Origin: an uncultured Oscillospiraceae bacterium
GTDB taxonomy: Bacteria > Bacillota > Clostridia > Oscillospirales > Oscillospiraceae
Reading direction: 5' to 3'
NCBI GenBank assembly: GCA_944385065.1
Contig: CALWVX010000052.1
Location: 1 to 10,005 of the forward strand
DNA length: 10,005 bases
The notes beneath the pieces were generated by a model, which had not been told where the DNA came from, made no database searches, and saw nothing but the letters and a program-made list of their open reading frames with translations. Positions 1 to 5,190 of the stretch are shown in pieces. The translations under genes and the position numbers were made by a program. Every line of letters begins with the position of its first letter. The first letter of the stretch is position 1.

Positions 1-782
1 GGGGCCACAAAGGCGCACACCTTGCCCTCCGGCTCCCGGATCGCCCGGCCCAGCAGTTTGATCTTATATCCCACCGAGTCGGCGTAGGCCACGTCCTCCA
101 GAGTCACATTCCGAATCCCCTGGGTGGGCACCTGGTCGGGGTAGACCTGCCGTCCAAAGGCCAGCGCGGCCAGAATGCAGATCTTCCGGCAGGCGTCGTG
201 GCCGTCCACATCGGCGGTGGGATCCTTTTCGGCGTAGCCGTTGTCCTGGGCCTCTTTCAGGGCCTGCTCAAAGGTCAGCCCCGCCCGGATCATCCGGGTG
301 AGAATATAGTTGGTGGTGCCGTTGAGGATGCCGGTCACCTGGCTGAGCTCATTGGCCGCCAGGCAGGAGGTCAGGGGGCGCAGGATGGGAATTCCGCCCC
401 CCACGCTGGCCTCGAAGAGGTAGCTGCACCCGTGCTCCTTTGCCAGCGTCAGCAGCTCATAGCCATGGGTGGCCACCAGCTCCTTGTTGGAGGTGACCAC
501 GCTCTTGCCCGCCTTCAGGGCCCGGGTGGTAAAGTCCAGGGCGATGGTGGCCCCGCCGATGGTCTCCACCACGATGTCCACCTCCGGGTCCGCCTCAATG
601 ACGGAAAAGTCCTTCACAAACAGCTCCCGATAGGGGCTGTCCGGGAACTCCCGCACATCCAGAATATATTTCAGCCGCACCAGATCGTCCACCCGGCGGT
701 CGATCAGACTGCCGTTGCGGGTGAGCACCTCCGCCACGCCGGACCCCACGGTGCCAAAGCCCAAAATCGCCACATTCACCAT
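1..782 (-). CDS. hom: Homoserine dehydrogenase, N-terminal 260 residues (C-terminus beyond window)
   Basis: The enzyme reduces aspartate semialdehyde to homoserine with NAD(P)H, the branch point toward threonine and methionine, in the cytoplasm. The reading frame is open to the window edge and its stop lies outside. Residues 8-13 (GFGTVG) form the Rossmann dinucleotide motif, residues 98-103 read SNKELV, residues 154-160 read NGTTNYI, and the family signature runs through about 177-195 (EAQDNGYAEKDP, then DVDG). D196 and K200 fit the catalytic Asp/Lys pair of the family. Full-length Firmicutes enzymes are roughly 400-430 residues with a C-terminal ACT domain, so about 60% is seen here. The ATG start at 782 follows GGAGAAGG (minus strand) at good spacing. 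It lies 36 bases downstream of the ACT-domain gene and is probably cotranscribed with it. Identification is very secure from motif content; which cofactor it prefers cannot be seen. Confidence 0.96.
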   Translation of the reverse strand, partial: MVNVAILGFGTVGSGVAEVLTRNGSLIDRRVDDLVRLKYILDVREFPDSPYRELFVKDFSVIEADPEVDIVVETIGGATIALDFTTRALKAGKSVVTSNKELVATHGYELLTLAKEHGCSYLFEASVGGGIPILRPLTSCLAANELSQVTGILNGTTNYILTRMIRAGLTFEQALKEAQDNGYAEKDPTADVDGHDACRKICILAALAFGRQVYPDQVPTQGIRNVTLEDVAYADSVGYKIKLLGRAIREPEGKVCAFVA

Positions 783-818
783 GTTTTGTTCACCTTCTCC
801 GTTTCCCCGGGGGCCTTG

Positions 819-1259
819 TCAGCCCGCCAGAATTTCACATTTCAGCACGCCGGGCCCCCGGGAGGCGTGATCCACCACATCCTCCAGCGAGTCCCGCAGC
901 GCGGAGGTCTCCGCCGTCATGGTGACCACCGCGCAGCCGTTGACCGGGATATTCTGATTGATGGTCAGAATGTTCATTCCCGTTCCGGACAGCACATTCA
1001 GCACACCGGACAGGATGCCCGGCTCATCCCGGAGCAGCACCTGAAAGGTGACGATCCGCCCGTGAAGCATGTCGTGGAACGGACGCACCGCATCCTTGTA
1101 CTTGTAAAAGGCGCTGCGGCTGATATTCACAGCCTGAACCGCCCGGTTCACCGTCCGCTCCTCTCCCGTCTCCAGCAGGCGCTTGGCCTCGGCCACCTTC
1201 CGGAAAATTTCGGGCATGGCGTCGGCCTCCACAATGAAATATTTTGCCGGTCCGCTCAT
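819..1259 (-). CDS. pheB: ACT domain-containing protein, PheB / UPF0735 family
   Basis: This 146-residue protein matches the PheB/UPF0735 family. An N-terminal helical section of about 65 residues contains a helix-turn-helix-like stretch (about 37-56, ending SRSAFYKYKD). A single ACT domain follows at about 68-143, containing the run DEPGILSGVLNVLSGTGMNI. ACT domains bind amino acids and often act as allosteric or regulatory modules. The exact role of this family is unsettled; the name pheB comes from Bacillus, where it was linked to phenylalanine biosynthesis. The ATG start is preceded on the minus strand by AGGAGGGTG at ideal spacing. Its position directly upstream of hom and directly downstream of a strong promoter suggests a role in sensing an amino acid of the aspartate family, but this is inference. 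Nothing in the sequence shows which ligand binds. Confidence 0.9.
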   Translation of the reverse strand: MSGPAKYFIVEADAMPEIFRKVAEAKRLLETGEERTVNRAVQAVNISRSAFYKYKDAVRPFHDMLHGRIVTFQVLLRDEPGILSGVLNVLSGTGMNILTINQNIPVNGCAVVTMTAETSALRDSLEDVVDHASRGPGVLKCEILAG

Positions 1260-1291
1260 GGCACCCTCCTGTCCGCCCTATCTGTCCGTGC

Positions 1292-1350
1292 TGCAAGGGC
1301 ATTTGTTTTTGTAACGTGGTCTATTTTAACACACTGCTTTGTCCCTTGCA
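1292..1350. repeat. Inverted repeat flanking the pheB-hom promoter (possible operator)
   Basis: The 8-base arms TGCAAGGG (1292-1299) and CCCTTGCA (1343-1350) are perfectly complementary. They bracket the -10 box and predicted start; the right arm overlaps the -35 box. A third partial copy, TGCAAGG, lies at 1424-1430. The arrangement would suit a DNA-binding repressor with looped or paired sites, but coincidence cannot be excluded. Confidence 0.35.
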
Positions 1351-1351
1351 A
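1323..1351 (-). promoter_or_regulatory. Sigma-A promoter of the pheB-hom unit
   Basis: On the minus strand the -35 box TTGCAA (1346-1351) and -10 box TAAAAT (1323-1328) are separated by exactly 17 bases, with a TGT extended -10 just upstream of TAAAAT. The predicted start near 1316 leaves a leader of about 56 bases before the pheB start. That is too short for a T-box or other large riboswitch. Confidence 0.82.
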
Positions 1352-1429
1352 CGAAAATTTATTGCGGAAAGGTGTGGAAATTTGTCTGATATTCAGAGTT
1401 GATTTTGACAAATCTCACAATTTTGCAAG

Positions 1430-1467
1430 GAGGGGCCGCGGACGGGAAGCTTCGTCCGCGGCCCCTC
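1430..1467 (-). terminator. GC-rich hairpin downstream of the penicillin-binding protein gene
   Basis: A perfect 15-bp stem (1430-1444 with 1453-1467) encloses an 8-base loop that contains AAGCTT. It starts 7 bases after the PBP stop codon on the minus strand. The sequence after the hairpin (CTTGCAAAATTG on the minus strand) has only a poor U-tract, so it is either a weak intrinsic terminator or a transcript-stabilising 3' hairpin. Confidence 0.65.
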
Positions 1468-1474
1468 ACTCCAT

Positions 1475-4156
1475 TCAGTCTGATTGCGAACTATCCTGAG
1501 AAGCCGGCGGCTCCGGCTCCTCCTGAGACCCCTGCTGTCCGCCGCTCTCCCCATCCCCGGGAAGAACCGGGTCGCCGGGCAGAACCGGCTCATTGGGATC
1601 GCCATAGTCCGGATCATCCGGGTCCAGCGTCATATTGGGGTCGTCCGGGTCCACCACCACGCCTTCGCCGTGAACGGTGCACAGGCCGATCTCGATCGCG
1701 GTGGCATACCGGTACTGCTCGTCGCCTGCCACCACGCCGCCCACGCTGGCACGCTCATAGTCGGGGTAGCACACCTGGCGCAGGCTCGCCTCCAGGCAGT
1801 CGGGCCCGGCTTCATGGTACAGGCCGGTCTGATTCCCCTCCTCGTCCAGCACGGGGTCGTCCACGCAGACGGTCACCACACTGGCCGCCGTGTGGGCGGT
1901 GCAGTACTGGCCCTCCGGGTAATCCTCCGGGAACACCGAGGCGGTGGCCACCCGGCTGCCCCGGGGGTCCATCTCACAGTACTCGGTGGCCAGCAGGCCG
2001 CTGTCCAGGCAGTACTGCACAGTCCGCTGTCCGCCCGGGTCGGCGAAGTCCTGGTCGGGCAGATCCGCGTGAATCTGACTCATCACCATGTTCCACAGGC
2101 CCACATGGGTGGTGGTATTGGGCATGGTGGCGTTGTTGGGATAGCCCATCCACACGGCGGCGGTATAGTAGGGGGTGTATCCCACAAACCACAGGTCGTA
2201 CACGTCGTTGGTGGTGCCCGTCTTTCCGGCGGCGTGCATCCCGCTCAGCCCGTGGCCGGAAGCGGTTCCTCCGGAACTGAACACCCCCTGGAGCAGTTCG
2301 TTCATATAATAGGCTGTCTGGGGCTTGATCGCCTGTTCCTGCTGCACGGGGTTGTCCAGCAGCAGGACCTCTTCCCCGTCCACCAGACGGGTCACCCGGG
2401 TAAAGGTGCGGGAGAAGGTGTAAGTGCCGTTGTTGGGGAAGGTGGCATAGGCCTCCGCCATATCCCGGGTGGTGACGCCGTCGGTGAGACCGCCCATGGC
2501 CATGGGGGACACCCCCACGTCGGAGTACACCTTGCCGTTGATCTCCCGGCCCTCCTCCAGGTCGAAATGGAACCGCTCCTCCATAAAGCGGAAGCTCTCT
2601 TCCGGCGTGATCAGATCGGCCACAATGCGCACGGCGATGGTATTCAGCGATACCCGCAGCGCATAGGGGATGTCCGTCAGCCCCCGGTATCGGGTGGTGC
2701 CCGAGTTGTAGGGCCAGGGGTTGCCGTTCATCACCTCGTGGGGATAGTCGTCCAGCACTGTGATGGGGCTGATCTTCCCCATCTCCAGGGCAGGCGCATA
2801 GACAGACAGAGGCTTGATGGAGGAGCCGGGCTGTCTGGCGTACCGAGTGTCGTTGGCATAGTTGCTGAGCAGGTTGCCCTCTTTCTCCCCGAACTGGCCG
2901 GCGATGGCCACCACGTCTCCGGTCGAGTTGTCAATCACCGTAATGGCCGACTGCATCAGCTGTCCGTCCCGAGAGGTGTAGTTCAGATTCGCCCGGTTGG
3001 TGTACACCTCGTCCACGGCCGCCTGAACGTCCGGGTCATAACAGGTGTAGATGCGCAGGCCGCCCTGCTGAAACGCCAGGTCGATGGCGGTATCCGACCA
3101 GCCCAGTTCCTCCTTGAGGGCCTGGGTCACGTCGGCAATCACCGTCTCCTCATACCAGGTGTAAATGTCCTCCTGGTCGGACTGGCCGTCTTCGCCGCCG
3201 CCCACGCCCACAAAGACCAGCTCCTGGGCCACCGCCTCGTCGTGTTCCTCCTGGGTAATGTACCCCTGATCCAGCATTTCGCCCAGAATAATCTCCTGGC
3301 GCCACTTGTTCCACTGCTGGGCGTTCCACATCTCCCCGGTGCTGGTGGCTACCCGGGAGATTGAGTAGGGGCCGTACCGGGAGGGGTTGTTGGTAATGGC
3401 GATCAGGCTGGCGCACTCGGCCAGGGTCAGCTCGGACACCGGCTTTCCGAAGTACTCATAGGAGGCCGCTCCCACGCCTTCGCAGCCGCTGCCCAGGGGA
3501 ATGATATTGAGATACATCTCAATGGTATCTTCTTTGGAGTTGTTCTGCGTAAAGCGCAGGGCCCGGACGATCTCGGTGATCTTCCGCTTCACCGTCACCT
3601 CGTTATAGTCGGTCAGGTTTTTCAGCATCTGCTGGGTGATGGTGGAGCCGCCCTGGATGTCGCCGCCGGTAAACATGCTGAGCACAGCCCGGGCCGTCCG
3701 GCCCCAGTCCACCCCGGAGTGGGTCCAAAAGTGCCGGTCCTCGATGGCCACGGCCGCGTCAATCAGATCCTGCGGCATATCCTCCAGATCCACCCACTCC
3801 GATTTGGTGGTGCTCAGCAGGGTGGTCATCTCCACATACTGCCCGGTGGCCTGGTCCTCATAGTACATGACGCTGTTTTCCCCATAGGCGAAATCATCCA
3901 GGCTCAGATCGGCCAGGGGAACGATGACCCGATTGATATAGACGGCCGCAAAGCAGCACAGCAGCGCCCCGGTGCACAGCCCCACCAGGAACAGCGTGCC
4001 CAGCACCTTCAGGGCGACGCTTCCCGCCCGGCGGTGCTTCTTGCGCCGATGAGACGTGTGGCTTCCGCCCTCCTGCCGGCTGGTGGGCTGGCGGCGGGAG
4101 GGATAGTTGCTGTCGTCATAGAGAGAATGATGGTTGTTGTGGTTATTGTCAGACAC
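1475..4156 (-). CDS. Class A penicillin-binding protein (bifunctional transglycosylase/transpeptidase, PBP1A family)
   Basis: This bifunctional enzyme polymerises lipid II into glycan strands and crosslinks the peptides at the outer face of the membrane. The 893 residues begin with a basic, His/Ser/Asn-rich cytoplasmic tail (1-45), followed by one membrane segment at about 47-73. The GT51 transglycosylase domain covers about 110-295, with catalytic E139 in AIEDRHFW, GGSTITQQMLKNL near 169-181, and the second glutamate E213 in IEMYLN. The transpeptidase domain covers about 400-690, with SxxK at S445-K448, SxN at S503-N505 and KTG at 645-647. All catalytic motifs are intact. The extracytoplasmic tail carries seven cysteines between 716 and 826, then an acidic Asp/Pro/Gly/Gln-rich end (835-893). 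The start is GTG at 4156 after GGAGG on the minus strand; no earlier start fits as well. It appears monocistronic. It is a ponA/mrcA-type gene, but the exact paralogue cannot be assigned. Confidence 0.96.
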   Translation of the reverse strand: MSDNNHNNHHSLYDDSNYPSRRQPTSRQEGGSHTSHRRKKHRRAGSVALKVLGTLFLVGLCTGALLCCFAAVYINRVIVPLADLSLDDFAYGENSVMYYEDQATGQYVEMTTLLSTTKSEWVDLEDMPQDLIDAAVAIEDRHFWTHSGVDWGRTARAVLSMFTGGDIQGGSTITQQMLKNLTDYNEVTVKRKITEIVRALRFTQNNSKEDTIEMYLNIIPLGSGCEGVGAASYEYFGKPVSELTLAECASLIAITNNPSRYGPYSISRVATSTGEMWNAQQWNKWRQEIILGEMLDQGYITQEEHDEAVAQELVFVGVGGGEDGQSDQEDIYTWYEETVIADVTQALKEELGWSDTAIDLAFQQGGLRIYTCYDPDVQAAVDEVYTNRANLNYTSRDGQLMQSAITVIDNSTGDVVAIAGQFGEKEGNLLSNYANDTRYARQPGSSIKPLSVYAPALEMGKISPITVLDDYPHEVMNGNPWPYNSGTTRYRGLTDIPYALRVSLNTIAVRIVADLITPEESFRFMEERFHFDLEEGREINGKVYSDVGVSPMAMGGLTDGVTTRDMAEAYATFPNNGTYTFSRTFTRVTRLVDGEEVLLLDNPVQQEQAIKPQTAYYMNELLQGVFSSGGTASGHGLSGMHAAGKTGTTNDVYDLWFVGYTPYYTAAVWMGYPNNATMPNTTTHVGLWNMVMSQIHADLPDQDFADPGGQRTVQYCLDSGLLATEYCEMDPRGSRVATASVFPEDYPEGQYCTAHTAASVVTVCVDDPVLDEEGNQTGLYHEAGPDCLEASLRQVCYPDYERASVGGVVAGDEQYRYATAIEIGLCTVHGEGVVVDPDDPNMTLDPDDPDYGDPNEPVLPGDPVLPGDGESGGQQGSQEEPEPPASQDSSQSD

Positions 4157-4174
4157 GATGCTACCTCCAGTCGA

Positions 4175-4264
4175 GAAGGGGCTGCGTCTCCCCTTCCGAC
4201 GGTCTGAGCGGGATCACCCGCCCGGGTTTCTGGGTCAGGCTCCGCTGTCCAAAATCAGACAGCG
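4175..4264 (-). promoter_or_regulatory. Hairpin-rich leader of the penicillin-binding protein mRNA
   Basis: Between the predicted transcript start (about 4268) and the ribosome binding site there are three compact hairpins. They are a 7-bp stem at 4243-4249/4258-4264, a 5-bp stem with an ATCA tetraloop at 4208-4221, and a 7-bp stem GAAGGGG/CCCCTTC at 4175-4196 that ends about 7 bases before the GGAGG site. None matches a riboswitch class that I recognise. They could tune mRNA stability or translation. Confidence 0.35.
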
Positions 4265-4274
4265 ATGATTCCAT

Positions 4275-4302
4275 ATTATATCAGATTTTCACCGTTTGTC
4301 CA
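4275..4302 (-). promoter_or_regulatory. Sigma-A promoter of the penicillin-binding protein gene
   Basis: On the minus strand TGGACA (4297-4302) and a consensus TATAAT (4275-4280) are separated by 16 bases, with a TGA extended -10. The predicted start near 4268 gives a leader of about 112 bases before the GTG codon. The promoter is divergent from that of the DUF1292 gene, and the two -35 boxes are 63 bases apart. Confidence 0.8.
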
Positions 4303-4365
4303 CCCAAAATCCGAGCGCAGCCCGGGCCGGTCTCTCCGGCTGTCAAAATTTCCCCGAACCCGCTC

Positions 4366-4394
4366 TTGCATTTTTGCCGCCTTCGGGGTAAAAT
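4366..4394 (+). promoter_or_regulatory. Sigma-A promoter of the DUF1292 gene
   Basis: TTGCAT (4366-4371) and TAAAAT (4389-4394) are separated by exactly 17 bases. The predicted start near 4401 leaves a short leader of about 25 bases with GAGGAGG at 4411-4417. This promoter may also transcribe the structured RNA that begins at the end of the gene. Confidence 0.78.
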
Positions 4395-4425
4395 AGACCT
4401 ACCCAAAGCAGAGGAGGCGACCGCC

Positions 4426-4752
4426 ATGGAGGAACTCTTTGGCCCCGATTTCATCACCGTCACCGACGAGGACGGCAATGAGTTTGAACTGGAGCTGGCC
4501 GACACCCTGGAACATAACGGCGTGACATATCATGCCATGTTTCCCGCCGTGGCTGCCGACGACGACACCGACGAGCCCGCGGACATAGACGCCGATGACG
4601 AGGAATACGGCCTGGTCATCATGAAAGTGGTGGAAGAAAACGGGGAGGAGCTGCTGTCCACCCTGGATTCGGACGAGGAGCTGGACGAAATCTATCAGCT
4701 GTTTATGGATCGTTTCTTCCCCGAGGGCGAGGAGGACGACGCGGAAGATTGA
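4426..4752 (+). CDS. DUF1292 family protein (YrzB-like)
   Basis: This 108-residue protein matches the DUF1292 family: the N-terminus has the family pattern with TDEDGNEFE near residues 13-21, a central YGLVIMKV strand at about 61-68, and a C-terminal helix ending DEIYQLFMDRFF. It is extremely acidic: 40 of 108 residues are Asp or Glu, against one Lys and one Arg. It has no signal peptide or membrane segment and is presumably cytoplasmic. The biochemical role of the family is unknown. An upstream in-frame GTG/TTG would extend the frame into the promoter; the ATG at 4426 is chosen because GAGGAGG lies 8 bases before it. Its stop codon overlaps the first base pairs of the structured RNA at 4751-4964, so the two are likely cotranscribed or overlapping. 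Confidence 0.9.
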   Translation: MEELFGPDFITVTDEDGNEFELELADTLEHNGVTYHAMFPAVAADDDTDEPADIDADDEEYGLVIMKVVEENGEELLSTLDSDEELDEIYQLFMDRFFPEGEEDDAED

Positions 4753-4964
4753 TTCTGTTTCCTGCTCGGTGCGTGATGGGCTCTTTTAAACCCACATTTT
4801 TTAAACGGGATGCCAACTCGCGGCGCGGCCTGCAGGCCTCCCGGCCCCCATCGAGGTCGGCTGGACGTTGGAAGCAGAAAAACGCTGCGGAAGCGACCCA
4901 CCTGCCACTCGTGCAGGTTTTAAACGGGTCCACACGGCCAGAGCGGGGTTAAAAACAGAATTTC
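4751..4964 (+). ncRNA. ssrS: 6S RNA (RNA polymerase-binding regulatory RNA), predicted
   Basis: 6S RNA binds the sigma-A holoenzyme by mimicking an open promoter. The closing stem pairs 4752-4760 with 4953-4961, 4761-4767 with 4941-4947, 4768-4775 with 4933-4939 (one bulge and a G-U pair), and 4777-4783 with 4926-4932. The large bubble has 5' strand 4784-4812 and 3' strand about 4872-4925. The 3' strand holds a small hairpin (4900-4905 with 4913-4918), as in E. coli 6S. A GC-rich terminal stem starts with CCAAC (4813-4817) paired to GUUGG (4867-4871) and contains an inner hairpin (4841-4846 with 4855-4860). The 3' strand GAAGC...AAAACGCUGCGG...GCGACCCACCU resembles the corresponding part of E. 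coli 6S as I remember it. Length, bubble layout and the following terminator all fit. No good promoter is visible just before 4751, so the RNA may be processed from the DUF1292 transcript. An unrelated structured RNA remains possible. Confidence 0.8.
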
Positions 4965-4976
4965 TCAGGACCTGGG

Positions 4977-5003
4977 GCGCGGCAGTCTGCCGCGCTCTTT
5001 TTT
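4977..5003 (+). terminator. Intrinsic terminator after the 6S RNA
   Basis: A perfect 8-bp GC-rich stem (GCGCGGCA at 4977-4984 with TGCCGCGC at 4988-4995) with a 3-base loop is followed by TCTTTTTT. This is a textbook Rho-independent terminator. It ends the DUF1292 / 6S RNA unit 13 bases after the closing stem. Confidence 0.92.
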
Positions 5004-5068
5004 ATTCTGACCGGCCCACAGACATTTATAAACAATCTGTAAATCCGCCTTTTTCCCCGGCTTCCCCC

Positions 5069-5097
5069 TTGAAAATCCGGTTCTTTTTTAGTATAAT
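5069..5097 (+). promoter_or_regulatory. Near-consensus sigma-A promoter of the foldase gene
   Basis: TTGAAA (5069-5074) and TATAAT (5092-5097) are separated by 17 bases; 11 of 12 positions match the consensus. The spacer is T-rich. The predicted start near 5104 gives an 87-base leader. This is the strongest-looking promoter in the window. Confidence 0.88.
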
Positions 5098-5123
5098 GTT
5101 TCGGACGTGGCTGCGGGGACGAA

Positions 5124-5151
5124 CCCCGGGCCTGTTTTTCCGCGCCCGGGG
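5124..5151 (+). promoter_or_regulatory. GC-rich leader hairpin upstream of the foldase gene
   Basis: CCCCGGGC (5124-5131) pairs perfectly with GCCCGGGG (5144-5151) around a 12-base loop containing five T residues. It lies about 20 bases into the predicted transcript and 20 bases before the ribosome binding site. No U-tract follows, so it is not an attenuator by itself. It may stabilise the 5' end or shape ribosome loading. Confidence 0.45.
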
Positions 5152-5190
5152 GGGCGCGCGCATGCTTTGAACGAGAGGACTGAACAAACT

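Noticed and set aside
1260..1316. T-box or other riboswitch upstream of pheB-hom
   Set aside because: The predicted leader is only about 56 bases, too short for a T-box, and contains no terminator hairpin.
198..1499. Long plus-strand open frame of 433 codons
   Set aside because: It lies antisense to hom and pheB. Its translation is rich in Gly, His, Gln and Arg with no recognisable domain, and it has no ribosome site. It is a GC-driven shadow.
1484..3364. Plus-strand open frame of 626 codons opposite the PBP gene
   Set aside because: Low-complexity His/Gly/Val composition, antisense to an intact PBP with all catalytic motifs.
4751..4964. Alternative identity of the structured RNA as SRP RNA, RNase P RNA or tmRNA
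   Set aside because: The SRP helix 8 motif, the RNase P conserved core and a tmRNA tRNA-like end with tag frame are all absent. The central bubble layout fits 6S better.
5018..5040. Short inverted repeat ACAGA/TCTGT between the 6S terminator and the foldase promoter
   Set aside because: Only a 5-bp arm with a 13-base loop in AT-rich sequence; expected by chance.
4868..5170. Small plus-strand open frame (100 codons) across the 6S RNA, terminator and promoter
   Set aside because: It runs through the 3' half of a structured RNA, a terminator hairpin and a promoter, and has no ribosome binding site.
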